From: Elysia crispata | Taxonomy: Eukaryota; Mollusca; Gastropoda; Plakobranchidae | NCBI GenBank assembly: GCA_033675545.1 | Contig: JAWDGP010005861.1 | Location: 79,651 to 143,650 of the forward strand | DNA length: 64,000 nucleotides | Direction of reading: 5' to 3' | Shown here: piece by piece, positions 11,670-24,663 of the stretch | Layout of the letters: the number at the start of each line of letters is the position of its first letter | Position numbering within the stretch: position 1 is the stretch's first letter | The notes under the pieces: generated by a model | Databases searched by the model: none | The model's input: only the letters and a program-made list of their open reading frames with translations | What the model was told of the DNA's origin: nothing | Program-made: the position numbers and the translations under genes

Positions 11670-13330
11670 TATCTACTGATATATATGTACATATGTCAAA
11701 ATAAAAAATTTAAAAGAAAAAATATTCATCTCGATTTCAGTTATTGAAATGTATTGTTTTTCCTTTCATCTTAATTTCAATGAAATTTAAGCATTTGGTT
11801 TTGAAGGAGTTAGAGTTTTCCAAAGCGCATATGCAGGGATACTTCATTTTCTGTGTTGGATATTCCCACAATAAATTATTGAATTAAGTTTAATTTTTAT
11901 GTGTTATGAATTTCTTATCCAGAGTTAGATCTCCTTGTTGTAATTTAGAAATATATTTAACTCAACCTCACTTATATCGCCCGCCGTCGCCCGCTGTCGC
12001 CCGCATGGACGACAATTCAGTTGACCTTAACTATTATAAAATCGGCCGCAACGAAGGGATTATTAAGGATGTTTGTTTTTTTTTTTCTTTCTCTAAACAA
12101 TGGTATGAGAACCTCTGTCTTAACGAAAAAGACATGATGAGAACCTCGGGCATACCGTAACGAAGTTGTGGAGGTTATACTCAAAGTGTAGTGAAAATAC
12201 CATTATCAGACCGGCGCCCATAAGTCTGGTCTGTGTATGCATTTCCTCTCTTTTTTTTTTTATTTTGAAGATCTGTATTTAAATTTATAGAGTAAGTTTG
12301 TGGATATATCTTATCATTTAAGTGTGGTTTTTTTTATGATAATGAAATATGGCTGTTTGATTAATCTCGAAAGACCTCAATCTATAGCGGAAAGACGTCG
12401 ATTTCAGGTCGTGATTTAGATAAAACTGTAATAGTTTCTCCATTTTTTTGTGGATTGAGAAACTGAAAAAACTGTCGACTTATATCTCTGTAGAAAACTA
12501 GCTGCGCAAGTTGTATATTTTTATATATGGGCCAGGGAAAAGGCTGGTAGAATGTCCCTTTTATGCTTGTTGTCATGGAAAGGAAGTTTGTTGTGACCAA
12601 ATCTAATAGTAATACGTCGGACGACCCTAGAGACGGCGAAACGAAAGGACAGAAAAATTTAAATTTTGCTCAGTTGGGACAACTGGGTGTCCTCATTAAC
12701 CTATGGTTCTGTCTGCTGCCGCCAAGGACTAGTAACGAGACTTAGCGTATCGTGAATGTAAACAATAACTCAACTGTCAGCTGTTGGCAGAGGGAGTGTC
12801 CTAACCACGCTACCTATTTATCAAAACTCGCGGATGTTGCCCTTATTTTTTATTGGAATATTGAGTACATATCAGACAGTGTTTTAAATTTTCATTTAAT
12901 TTTCTGCTAACACAAATATTTAGACTGCCTACATGATAAAGAAATAATTATGCATAATTTAAATTTCACTCATGCATTGAATTACAAGTCGAAAATGAGT
13001 GAGACGACGCCAGCACTAGATAATCCCTACTTCGAATCTCATCTTGAGATGACAGAATTAGATCGTGATGTTGCAGTGGGTGTAGATGCAACGTAAAAGT
13101 TAAATCATTTGAAAAGATTAGGCAGTTGTGTTGTGCTATCAGCTGTAAAATGGTCGGTACAAGCAAGCATATATATCTCTCTGAAGATTTCCTAGAGATT
13201 AGAGCAGGTGCTAGTAGTAGGGGCTAAACTGTGATTGTTCAGGTTTGATGAAGTGATCCGCAAAGAGCTTTTTTTAATCAAATCGTCGTCTTCCACACGA
13301 AAGGGCATATGCCGATTTTTGGTGGTTTTG
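11670..13330. other. Non-coding stretch
   Basis: No recognised gene. A short CGCCCGC triplication lies near 11978-12004. Poly-T tracts occur near 12076-12086 and 12250-12260. Confidence 0.45.
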
Positions 13331-13699
13331 AGTTATGACCACCAGTATTAAGAGCTTCAAATGGATTACCTGTCACATGAAACGGCGTACTCCTAGGTGT
13401 AAAAATAGAAAAGATATGCCACGAAATAAAAAATGTCATAAGCCAACAACCAAAAGTTTCATATCAGACGAAGGACACATGCAGGTTAATTCCCTTTCGT
13501 GTGAAAAGAATGAAACAATATCAGTAATTATTTTGTCACACCAAAGGATGTATACCTGGTATAGGCCCTTTCGTTAGAATAAAAATAAGACTTGTTGCCG
13601 ATTGTCTACACATTGTAGTACATGAAATGCCTTGAAAGGGGCCGTACACCATGGTGTGTTGGCAAAGAGGGCTCGCACTTTGTGTTGGTGACGCGGGTT

Positions 13700-14330
13700 T
13701 GCACAACCATCTTAATCAACACGAAGGAGAGTGTTCAAGAAAAAAAACCTGACTTTTCTTTATCCTAAGAAAGACTAATTTCCACTCTGTAATTCCTAAT
13801 TGAAAGGGCATGAGGACATAAAAAACAGACTTAGAGAATCTTACAACAAGTATATAGCACAGAAACAAGCGGTATGCAAACTGAAAGATAAGTTCAAGAA
13901 AATGGCTGAAGCTGACCCAAGCATCTGGCAACTTTGATCTCGAGCAAGTAATATACCTTAATTGTACATATTCCAAATAATATGCATTGTTCTACAAGAG
14001 GCAACTTTCAAACTTCAACTTGACATTTTATAATCTGACTGATCAAAACTGCGATTGTTACACATGGCACGAAGGGCAAAGTCGTCACAGAAGCTCAGAA
14101 ATTTCAACTGAAAGACAAAAACAAAAAAAGATTTAAAAACGCAGACCTTTTTGCAGATGGATGCCCTGGTCAGAATAAGAGTACCATAAAAGAAGATCTG
14201 TGAAAATTTCGAGTATCAGGAACGACGATGATAACTCAGGATTGCCGATCAACTGGAACAATGTCATGAAAATGAGAGTGACCAAAGCCAACACAACAAT
14301 ATTTTTCGAGAGGACTCACTTAGAATAACA
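13700..14330 (+). pseudogene. Transposase relic with DGCPGQN motif
   Basis: Conceptual translation across frames gives a chain of recognisable pieces. First comes FLYPKKD, then a charged helix-like segment (HEDIKNRLRESYNKYIAQKQ), then CDCYTWHEGQ near 14046-14080. DGCPGQNKS follows near 14159-14185 and GLPINWNNVMKMR near 14240-14280. The order of a lysine-rich PKKD entry, a WHEG motif and an acidic GQN motif is what I associate with a family of metazoan DNA-transposon proteins often labelled DUF7869. Stops and frame changes occur throughout, so it is not functional. Terminal inverted repeats were not found. Confidence 0.45.
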
Positions 14331-14717
14331 GTACAGGTCTATTTCTATGAAACGCCAACTTATAACATGATTCGATGTGATCCTGGGAAGCTGAACAGTT
14401 AACCAAATAAACTATGCAAACAAAAAAAATGCAGTTTGATGTCTATGTGCACTGGAAAAACCACTTATTTAGAATGCCGAACACAAAGCTTTCTACTGCT
14501 CTTTGCCTCACAATGAGTCAGAATCAGGATGACTTTGGTGCAAATGTGTGAAAACACTGACATTTTTTCTCATTGATGTGCTGTTTTGTTCAAGTAGTTA
14601 AAATGTTGAACTTAAAAAAACAAATTGTCTATCATATTCATATGTTTGTATCCGTTGTGCCTTTTCTGTTGCAAGGGGGTGTAAGTCCTGTGTGTATATG
14701 AGGAGAGACAGAAAGGT

Positions 14718-14718
14718 T

Positions 14719-14775
<57 letters not shown>

Positions 14776-14812
14776 AGGGAGGGAGGGGGGGGGGAGGGAA
14801 GCGGAGGGGAAA
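14718..14812. repeat. (GA)n microsatellite with G-rich tail
   Basis: About 50 bases of AG dinucleotide repeat followed by G/GGA-rich sequence. Confidence 0.95.
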
Positions 14813-15239
14813 GAAGAGTGGTATATAACTTGGAAAATAGAAAAAAACTAACATTAGGTGTTTCAGAGAAGTAAACCATCTTTTTCAATCTTAGAATCTT
14901 GCACTGACTGTAGATTGGATTTTATAACTCAGCCACATGTTAATAACAGTGTGAGACACTGAAAAAACTATAAATGTTCAAAACATTCCTTTTTATTCTT
15001 TTTGGATACAAGGGCGTTTACAATGGCTATGGTCAGCAGTGAAAACATCAAAGTCAGACTAACGGGCGTATACTAAAAATAGGTCAATCTTACTCTGAAA
15101 TATTAAAAGTAAGTAAATATATATATATACCACATGATTGTGAATCCTTTTATGCCTCACATATCCAAAGATCATGACGTTGTGTTGAAAAATGAAAAAC
15201 TGGCTTGGAAAATCAATAGTGCAATTAGAGTCCCAAAAT

Positions 15240-15240
<1 letters not shown>

Positions 15241-15274
<34 letters not shown>
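15241..15274. repeat. Poly-T tract
   Basis: 34-base thymine run followed at once by C. Confidence 0.95.
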
Positions 15275-15488
15275 CACCTGAAAAACTGGGGAAAAAAGGG
15301 ATATGCCCTTTTGTGTAGAAGACGGCGAAGTGTTCTATGTTTTCTCTATTTTTAGGATTCAGAATGTACATCAAATAAGAAAAATAGTTTCAGATTAGGC
15401 AAAGATACCAACCCTATTTAGTATTCTTAACCGACCACCACCGATTACATCAAAAGACCACCGCAAAAAAAAAAAAAATCAATAAATA

Positions 15489-15608
<120 letters not shown>

Positions 15609-15704
15609 ATAATAAAGAAATGATGTTGTTGTTGATGATGATGATGGTCATGATGATATTTTAATATAAATTTTAGCATTCTATTTGCATATAATTCAGG
15701 ATGA

Positions 15705-15931
15705 GTGAAATTTTCTTTGCCATGATTTGCTACTATTTTTGAGTTCGTTAGCAAAAGCATCGGGATATCTTAGTGTTACTTAAAATAAGTGTACATTTTC
15801 TTCGTCCCAGCGTTGCACTTGTGAAGAACTGTATCTATTTCATGCGCCGCGACCATCCTCAAATCTTGGGTAGATCCTTGGTGGGATGCTCTGCCCAACT
15901 TTGGGATGTTTTCTTGCGCACGGACACAGGT
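15705..15931. repeat. Dispersed repeat, copy B
   Basis: Second copy of the repeat at 8505-8790, in the same orientation, sharing GCCATGATTTGCTAC, TTTTTGAG, AGCAAAA, GTGTTACT and AAGAACTGTAT. It ends beside the hairpin at 15932. Confidence 0.55.
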
Positions 15932-15971
15932 CAAAGATGTTCTAATAATAGCTTTTATTAGAACATCTTTG
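15932..15971. repeat. Perfect 17-bp hairpin
   Basis: CAAAGATGTTCTAATAA (15932-15948) and its exact reverse complement (15955-15971) enclose a 6-base loop TAGCTT. CACAGGT occurs just outside on each side (from 15925 and 15973), like a short direct repeat around an insertion. Confidence 0.9.
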
Positions 15972-16288
15972 GCACAGGTGCATAAAAACTTTGCACCAAA
16001 ATAACTTAAGGCATAGATGTTTGGGTTATTATGAGCAATGCATCTGGATAATCACTTCCATTTTAAAAATATATCCGACTCCGACCTTATTTTGCAAAAG
16101 TTATTTCCTGTTGCATTAAATTTGGTCACACTAAAAGACAATAAGATTAACAGCTTCATCATCTTTATAATTATACCAGCAACAGCATCACTTTTTATTC
16201 TCTCCATCACCAATACCTCGATGATTTTTTTCTCTAGGATTGTTTTTAAGTACCGTCGTGCAATGATGAAAAAATGAACTCTTAAGTG

Positions 16289-16603
16289 TTATAACGGCTG
16301 ATAAATCCATAACAACGCTATTTTTGTAACCCTGAGAGCGATTTTATTTTTCTTCTTTCCCTCATTTTTATCCAGTTGTAATTCTCTCAAGGTATAAATT
16401 AAGTCATGCAGCGGCAACTGTCCTTGCCTATAACTGACAACATGCAGAATAGCCCTTTCACCATTCCTTAAACCCAAACAGTTCATGTCCTGTCTTGGCT
16501 GCTCCCTGCTGATATGGAGCACATTGGTCGTATAGGAGCGTAGGGCTCGAGACCCATCTTCTCGAAGAAGATTGTTGATACATCCTAGAAAGTTACTCAT
16601 CAC
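16289..16603 (-). other. Unrecognised 104-codon open frame
   Basis: A frame with ordinary amino-acid mix (LGCINNLLREDGSRALRS near residues 5-22, later a lysine-rich tail). It follows the gag-protease relic on the same strand, so it may be a further piece of that element. I recognise no domain. It could equally be a chance frame. Confidence 0.2.
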
Positions 16604-16930
16604 TCTACTGCTACTAATTCTAGGGTAGTTAGCTTCGCTATTTGCTCTGTTAGTAGGCCTATTAGTCCTTAATCACATCTGTTTCATATTGGGTGGAGAC
16701 AAACTGTTCCTGCGGAAGATGGTGGCCGCAATTTTCTATCTGTATGCAAATGACTGAAAATACTAATTTGAAGGATTCCGGCAAAGTCTCCAGAAGTTGG
16801 CAGAAGAGAAGGAAGTATGTTTGTCCCCAAAGCAGTGGTCCTACTCCCGGGTTATCTTGTTCGGAAATCACATGGGCTTTTAAGGTTGACGGTGAGTTGT
16901 GAGGGAGAGTGTTTGACATGGTCACGTAAC

Positions 16931-17555
16931 TTAAGCATATGGAGGAGCAGGTTGGTTCGCACACTCAACCTGGATGAAGTCTCTGACACGGAGGAAGGGC
17001 AATCCGAGTTTACTCACAGTTTCTCGGCTGATGACAGTCATCGTAGCTCCATTGTCGAGCAATATCCTTACCACCCTGCCATTTGCTATCACAATCACAG
17101 TCATCTTACAGTCCCCCTCCCCCATGCGGCAGGAATTTACTGCTCCTGTGGTCTTCCTCGACCCACAGAGGCATTGTCGTTTAACGGCATGCGGCATTCA
17201 TAACTTACATGGCCAGGCAAATTGCATGCAGTCCTAGCTACCCCCTAGACAAAATAGATCTAGCGGGTTGGATGGCACCACTGTGGTATGGAGGTAGAGT
17301 GTGTGGAAGACTGCTGAGCCCTTTCATTCTTTAAGGTCCACAACGTCTGCAATTCTCATGCAAGTGTCATCAATGCATCCACTGCGATGCTTGCTCCGAG
17401 GCCACAGCGCCACCTTTGTCAACAAACTCTTTCTTTTCCTCTCCACAAGGAGGCGTAGAAAGATAGACTGCCTTTGTCTCGCGACGAAGTCCTCCCTCAA
17501 ACGCCTCGTACAACTTGGCACCGACATCCTCCCTCCACACATGGCCTAGCTGCAC
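16931..17555 (-). pseudogene. LTR-retrotransposon gag/protease relic
   Basis: Read right to left, 17555-17324 gives a charged gag-like peptide in shifting frames. Then 17197-16931 gives an open frame with RILLDNGATMTVIS followed by KLGLPF. This is the retropepsin active-site loop (hydrophobic-hydrophobic-D-x-G-A-T) with the usual downstream S/L segment; the standard D-T/S-G is here D-N-G. No reverse transcriptase follows. The relic is a fragment of an LTR element; Ty3/gypsy is likely from the style of the loop but not proven. Confidence 0.5.
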
Positions 17556-17559
17556 CAGC

Positions 17560-18730
17560 TGGAGAATAGCGTCGTCGAGGCAAGCAGCAAAAGCTCCTGT
17601 GTATTAAGTTTCCGCACCTAAAGTCATGAAAGTGCGAGATGCTTGCCCCTTGAGGCTGTGCCGGATGTCCAGCCTGATATCAGCCTCCTTCTTTCCTTCG
17701 ATGTGGAGGCACTCAACTTCATATTTCCATAAGTCATAATCGGAAACGTTAGGGATGGAATATTCCACCCTCAAAATAATTATTGTAAAACATAAAAGAT
17801 CAAAGGGTTAAAACTCTTCACTAAGTAAGAGAGATCTGGTATTAATCAGTAGTGCCCCTTAAATTACAACTAGATCTTACTTCACGAAGTCCGAAAGGAT
17901 ACCCAAGCACTTGTTCCTACATTGCGTCGTCGCATATAAGTAGAATATGGTGCTAAATCTAATTGTGGGCATCATTGGTAACTCACATGGAAAGATGTGG
18001 ACTTGGGAACAATTCTGGCATTTTTCTGCTTTTGATCTTTCTACTGACGTATCTAAAACGTACCTAAGCTGATTCATTAGACTTTGGTGTCAGAGATTTC
18101 CCAAGTGTTTTTGTTCCATCTCTTGCACACACTGACTCATGACTGTTGGGATCATTTTAGTAAAATGTTAAGCCTTTATTCCAAAACTTAATGACTAGAA
18201 CCGATGAAGTTAAAGAAGTAATAAGAGACATTAAAAAAGGATTAAGGCGATTACTAAAACTATCAAATACTTTGTAATATTTTTATCATTGTTTTATCAA
18301 GAATGCCATGAAGGTTGCGGAGGGAGAAGAAAGCATATTCCACATAGATTACAGGGTTGAGTTAACAAAGTGATATTAGGGGTAGAAAAATGATGCAACT
18401 GGAAGGGGGATATATTGGTAGTGGGACGATAGGAATAAAACTGTAGCAGAGAATCTAAATTTGCATCTATGCACTAATGCACTCATGCACTTTTCAGAAA
18501 TTGAAAGATTGCATAAATTCTTGTGGAATTCATAATAAACAATAAACTGGTATAGTAGAAATATCTATTCAATATGATAATGTAATTTTCAATGCTGGTG
18601 CACCGATTTGAATTTAAAATTGAGTTTGAAGTATCGTATCTAATGTAATCAAAACAAACATAAATAATTATACACTCCTCAATATTCTGCTCCTTCAGAA
18701 TCAATCTGTATGCGTGTGTATGGGTTGTTG
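17560..18730. other. Non-coding stretch
   Basis: No gene recognised; the left part (to about 17760) is GC-richer and may still belong to the retroelement relic. Confidence 0.4.
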
Positions 18731-18920
18731 TTGTTGTTGTTGTTGTTTTATTTAATTGAAATAATGGATAACAAAGGAGGGCAGCAGAGGGAAGGAAAGA
18801 GAGACAGAGAGAGGGGGGGGGGGAAGAGAGAAAGTGAGAGAGAAAGAGAGATAGGGAGGGAGAACGAGAGAGAAAGTGAGAGAGAGACAGAGAGACAGAG
18901 AGAGAGGGGGGGGGGGGGGT
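18726..18920. repeat. (TTG)n followed by GA-rich low complexity
   Basis: A short TTG run (18726-18747) and then, from about 18790, a purine-only GAGA/GGGG tract. Coding readings across it are artefacts. Confidence 0.9.
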
Positions 18921-19420
18921 TGTTAATTGAAAATGACTTTACTTATTTTAAGAGGGAGGTAACATTTCCTCCTTAAAGTTAGACAAAAATATAAATTTAT
19001 CTTAAATATAAAAACAAACAAGTTACCTGTCAGTTTCTTTGTTACAACAATATAAACAAAGCAGTTTATTTAATTTATGCATTCCAAATTCGCTCCAAAA
19101 AGTCTTGAAATATACCAGGATGGTGATGAATCTACTTATTTCTCTCGACCACTTTCGTCAAAAAGTCCGTTTTTCAATAAAAATTAGTTTTGCTCCAACT
19201 GCTCGGTAAAGATGAAATATTAATCACTTTAAATAACTACCTCTGTACCACTCCCAGAACCTCATAATTACATGTCTCATGTATTCATTTTAGTTAACGT
19301 CTTGACATAATCTCGGTTAATATTCGCCTAGATCGTCTCACTTGAGTCTTAAGCTTTTTTTTTTTTAGTTCAGAGTTAAAATCCTATGAAAAGACGAAAA
19401 TGGTTAACATTTTAGCAGAC

Positions 19421-19600
19421 TGTTCTTCTTCTTCTTCTCCTCCTCCTCCTCCTCCTCATCTTCTTCGTCTTCTTCTTCTTCTTCTTCTTCTTCTTCTTCT
19501 TCTTCTTCTTCTTCTTCTTCTTCTTCTTCTTCTTCTTCTTCTTCTTCTTCTTCTTCTTCTTCTTCTCCTTTTTCTCCTTCTTCTTTCTCTTCCTCTGCCT
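19421..19600. repeat. (CTT)n microsatellite
   Basis: About 180 bases of CTT/CTC trinucleotide repeat. It generates long poly-Leu and poly-Arg frames that are not genes. Confidence 0.95.
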
Positions 19601-19741
19601 AATTCTCTTCCTTTCATTTTTTCTCTTCCTTTTCTTCTCCTTTGTCGTAATCGTCTCTCCTCCTCACTTTTCTTCTTTACCACCAGAACTATAGTTATTA
19701 GAAAAAAAATGTCGAAAATAAAAGGAAAGGTAACTTTATAA

Positions 19742-20980
19742 AGCCAAGAAAGCCAGACCTTCGTCGACCTCGAAGTGTTGCGCCTTTGGTCTAATTTCTA
19801 AATTAGATGGACAATGACGTCATAGCATATATTTATTGGAAATTTTAATTTAGCGTCTCGGCCGAGGCTCCCTAAACAAATTAATATGTGCGTCGGGGAC
19901 AGAAGAGTAAGCGTTATGACGAAGATCACATCATGTTTACATGTACATCACTAATATGATTTTTTAGAAGAAAAAAAATTATCTCGGCAGTCTCGATCGA
20001 ACTATGTCACTTGCCGTTCATCATCTAAACTATCATTTAAAAAATTAAAGGAAAAAAAAAGAATTTTAAGGTTATAAAATTTTTTTCTTTACATTTTTAT
20101 GTTATTTTTGTCTTGAACAAGACTGCTGTACATTTTGGCGTTTGTAGATAATATTCCAAAGCCTAGTCTATACGCTGGACATCATTGGTGTTGATGATCA
20201 TTAGTTGTGAGCGATTTATTCCTTTGGAAAAAAAAAATCTGGCGTTATGCAAGGAAGTGCTGTTTAGTAAAAATAAAACAGGCTCTGGATGAGTGTTTTT
20301 TCTTGACCATTAGTCTTGGGAACATGGCATCGGAGGCTTGAAATTAAATAGTTTTTATTTGTCTCCCTCAACCAAAGATGTTTGACCTCAACTGAGCCCA
20401 TTTTTTTCCCTGTCTTTCTCTATTTTCTTACCACAAAAGAGTTAGATCTAGAGTCTAAGGTAAGCTTAATTTTTTTTTTTTTTTTTTGAGAGTTTAGACT
20501 GCCAAGTGCGTTTCGTACTTCCGGCTTTGGAACTTTGCTTGAAAACAGTTTTCGGTCTATTGTAAAATTTATCTTACAACGGTGCTTATTCAGGTATCAT
20601 CTAGATATCTAGAATCTACAATCTAGTTGATATTATTATGGAGTATAACTAAGCAAGCCTATTATTATTACATGCAACGAGTCTAAGTTCTGTTAACTAA
20701 AATAGATCTAGATCTAGATCGAGGTTCTAGCTAGAGATCTTTATAATTTTATGTATAACTCGATTGGATCAGGACTCAACTCTAGATAAGAAATAGATCT
20801 AGACCTAGATTACAGTAAATCATTTGGAAAGAATTAGATATTATGTTCTGAAATCTTTTTCATTCCAGCACAGAATTGAGGGAAGAGACTTCCGAATGGG
20901 CATGGTATTTCCATCATACTATCCATAGCCACATAGGGCTTAATAGCTATGAAATCAAATTTTTAACAGACCGGTATTAG

Positions 20981-21048
<68 letters not shown>

Positions 21049-22640
21049 ATACATATAATATATAGGCCTATATATGGGTCAGTCCACCAGTACTGTTTAC
21101 CATTTGTGGACATTGAGGGTCAAATTTGAACTATGTCACAGCTAGGCTAATATGTATAGGCCCTAAATGCTTCAAGTAGGTGTAAACTATTTTCTAACAA
21201 TGAATTACCAATAAAAAAAAAAAAACAGCTACTGCGTCATATCCTAGATCTAGATCTAGGCCTATCTTAATATACTGAACCAACATACCCAATCAGAAGT
21301 CGTACAGAGTCGAGTATATATATATATATATCTCAATATCAAAGTCTTACAAAGTACTTGTCATATCTATATCAAACAACTTGTCTAAAGACCATTAAGA
21401 ATTTTTTAATCACTCCAGTTTACTTTCAAACGGAAGTGAATAGTATCTATTAGTACTTTGGGGCAAACTCTGTCATAGTTTTCGACTTTCCACTTTCAGT
21501 GAAGTTGAGTTGGAGTCTCTTAGTGTGCCCTTTGGTATGTAATTAACAATTTAGGACTTTCATATTGACAGTTAGAGCACTATAGATGCAATTGTAGGGG
21601 TCGTAGCTGAACTCAGTTCAGTCCCCCTGATGCCCATCACCCTGTTTCCTATCATGATTATCATCATCATAACTAATACTGGGCAGAAGTAATTTATTTG
21701 TAATATTAACCCTTTGTAACTGGCTCCCCATACTGTGTGACAGGTAAAAAGTACCATTTTTACAGCTTGCCACTCAGTGTAACGCATAGACTAACATATT
21801 CCAATCATTATTCAATAAAAGTCAACCCAGCTTATAGAAACCGGATGTTGACATCATTAGCTTTCAGTTTGGTCCTTTTTTTCAGTATGAAGGGAAGAGT
21901 TAGTCTTTTTTAGTAGTTTTTCTTTTGCATTGTTTATATTGTTGATAGCCCGTTGTTGTGAAAAGCTGATTCAAGTAAACATTGAGAATAGGCCTTAGCG
22001 CTATACAAGCTTTGAAGCGCGGAAAACAATCAGAAAGCGAATGGTGTAACAGATTTGGTGATCTGTTTGGTTCTGTTTGTCTAGGGGTATGAAAATATAC
22101 ACAGCCAATCACACGACTCGTCCTTAGAAAATATGGTTGAGTCGGCTTGAGTTGCAGAAATTACAAACTGTTTTTAAAATCTATGCTTTTATAAACAATA
22201 GGTTGACGGACTGATTAGATACTATATACTCACTATAGGTTGACGCACTGCTCACAAGAAGTTGACTGACTAGACACAATTTTGAGTCTTATTTATACTA
22301 AGTCCTATTGATGCATCTAGAAAAGGAATAATATAATTCATACGATTACGAGAATATTCTCTTAATGGTTAATGCACTATAAAATAGCAATCAATCAGAT
22401 CAAAAGTGAGGATGTAGGAAATTATCAATAATGTAGAGTGTAATTTGTTACCAATACATCATCCATTCTCAAAGTAAACAAAGAGTGATCAAACTATCAT
22501 TAGAACTAAGTGGGAGATTCGAGAAGAATCTAGACCACACAAATTCAAGGATACTTTCTAAGGGTGCAACAAACAAGACTAAGAGGTTTCAAATACAAAC
22601 ATTATACAACTAAATAAAACATCAACTCGCATTGCTGCTG
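19742..22640. other. Non-coding stretch
   Basis: Holds poly-T near 20467-20487, TCTAGA runs near 20703-20722 and 21245-21260, and a (TA)n tract near 20984-21045. No gene recognised. Confidence 0.5.
20984..21045. repeat. (AT)n microsatellite
   Basis: About 60 bases of perfect AT dinucleotide repeat. Confidence 0.95.
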
Positions 22641-22649
22641 TTTGTTCCC

Positions 22650-24240
22650 AGTTTTTTATTCCTTTTGGGTCTTATCCATTTATCTTCAACTGCGTTATTT
22701 GTGTGATTATCTCATCATGTCGTACTGTGTCAAATGCTTTGGTATAGTAAATGAAGGACAGACATACCTCTTTTTGAACTTCCAGAGCTCGTTCATTTAT
22801 AGTTTGAAGGGTATAGATTGCATATGTTGTACCTTTTTCCTCCAGGAAGCCACACTGTTCATCTGCTATTTCTGATTTGATTTTGTTTCTGACTTGCACC
22901 ATGATGATTCTTAAAACTAAATGCATTTAGGTGATATGACTCATAAAACTTATTATTCTATGCAAACCACTCTCTGTTGCCCTTGGTTTCATTGGCAGTG
23001 CATTAAATATAGATTTGGAGATCATATGTCTGGTGGAATCTGACCTGTATCATAGATTCTGTTGAGCTATCATGTTGTGATCTTGTCAATTCCATAGTCT
23101 TCAAGTGCTTCTAAAAGTTTTACAGATACTGTATAGGCTTGTGGCTTTGCCTTATTACATCTTTTTTCATTGCTGCCCGGATCTCTCAAAATTGCACTTC
23201 ATTGCATTGTAATCCTTTCTGTGGTCTTCGAAAAGTTCACTTATTTACTCTGCCCAACTGGCTAGGATTTTTTTCTATTTCCAAAATGATGTTACGGTTT
23301 TTTGACTTAAGATATCCTGTGGATGAGCATGTTTTCTTTCCAGAGTTCTTCAATGTGTTTGCGCATTGTCTGCTCCGTACTTCTGCAGTATACAGTGACG
23401 CCAATTTTCCGTAAATTTGCGGATTTTTTTTTTTTTTAAAAATTGCTGTGATCGGTCTCAATGGAGCACCTGCTCCAAAGAGGCTGAGGTTTGACTAGCA
23501 CTGTTCTTGCCCCACCCATCTATCACTTAAGTCTGAGACATAAAGAGCCATGGTGAGTGTGCTTTTGCTCCAGATAAGCTTATTCTGTCTTAAATAGTAA
23601 GCCTAACTAATAGACCTTATTACACTCCACAGGTTAGGAAATGCAATTATTTTACTGAGTCTTTTATGTGCTACAGGTAAGATTCTAGGGTTGTGTCTAG
23701 GTACAGGTATCCAATATGCTAGGCCCTTGCGTTGCAGGAAAAAGTTCAGTTAAAAAAATTTAATCCAGTTGGCATCACTGAGTAAAGTTAAATGTTTCTG
23801 CACTTGTCATTGATCCACTTCTCTTTGGCTTCATCACATTTTGTTTCTGATATTTTAGGCAATGTTCCGTATTTTTTCTATTATTTTGTACTTTTCTCCT
23901 TTTTTCCATAATGTCCAAAATATCCTCAGTCATCCATCTTTGTTTTTTTTTTCATTTGACTCTTGGTATTTGTTCTACTACTGCTTCTGTGATCTCTACT
24001 TTGAACTTTGCCCATTGTTGGTCCACTTCCTCAGCTTCTCCTAAGACTTCAAATTTATTTTAAACATCCACACCATACTTTTCCCGAAGGTCTGGTTAGA
24101 CTCTAAAAAAGCCAAGTCAAGTTTGATGTTTTTAGCTTTATTTGGGTTTTCGTAAGTTTCAGTTTGAATTTAGCAGCCACTGCTCTTTGATTGATATTTT
24201 TGTAAAATACTTTCCATATTTTGCTGGAATTGGATCAACA
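22650..24240 (-). pseudogene. LINE reverse-transcriptase relic
   Basis: Translating the minus strand from 24240 downwards gives, in shifting frames, pieces in LINE order. They are AAKFKLKLTKTQ, then QRWMTEDILDIMEKRRK (around 23950-23900), then HRIISFMSHITK, and then a clear reverse-transcriptase block at 22926-22672. That block holds IADEQCGFLEEKGT, ERALEVQKEVCLSFIYYTKAFDTVRHDE (in two adjoining parts) and QLKING. The F-x-x-Y-x-K-A-F-D motif is the first catalytic aspartate region of non-LTR reverse transcriptases. The part after it, with the YxDD box, is missing, and stops are frequent. It is a dead 5'-and-3'-truncated copy upstream of the GRDP-like gene. The LINE clade was not determined. 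Confidence 0.7.
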
Positions 24241-24663
24241 AAACTTATTACAGCTAATTTTTTTTTTCAAGTGAGTGGAAAAAAAAGACACAATGTTTGA
24301 GGTATAAAGTCTCTTTAAAAGCAATGATGGCATTTTGCTTGAGATAAAATTTGTTTACCTAGCCTTGCTAGAAGACTGGACCTAAATCCATGTGGATGTT
24401 TCTCATTCCAAAATAGATCTAAATTTAGGTGTTGGTTTTGCTTTATAAAAAATTTATCATTTTATAAGCTCAAATCTAGAAAGGATATCAATGCTAAATA
24501 TTTTTTTAATGTAATTTTGAATTCAAAGATAAATTTCATCGTAACTCAATGAGCAAATCAGGCATGACCTTTTCTTACCTCCTAGGTGTCAAAGCCCTCT
24601 CTATCATGTACAACTACAAGTCGCAGCTGTGATTATTTGATCAGAAAAGACATTTAAACAGAT
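24241..24663 (+). promoter_or_regulatory. Likely promoter/5' UTR interval of the GRDP-like gene
   Basis: This is the only space between the LINE relic and the first coding exon, so the promoter or a 5' UTR intron border should be here or just inside the LINE. I see no clear TATA or initiator. The call rests on position only. Confidence 0.25.

Noticed and set aside
11430..11747. 105-codon poly-Val/Ala frame
   Set aside because: Right-hand (AGT)n array read as protein.
14612..14854. Ser/Leu/Pro-rich frame on the minus strand
   Set aside because: (GA)n and G-rich low complexity.
19400..19741. Poly-Leu (plus) and poly-Arg (minus) frames
   Set aside because: (CTT)n microsatellite with CT-rich flanks.
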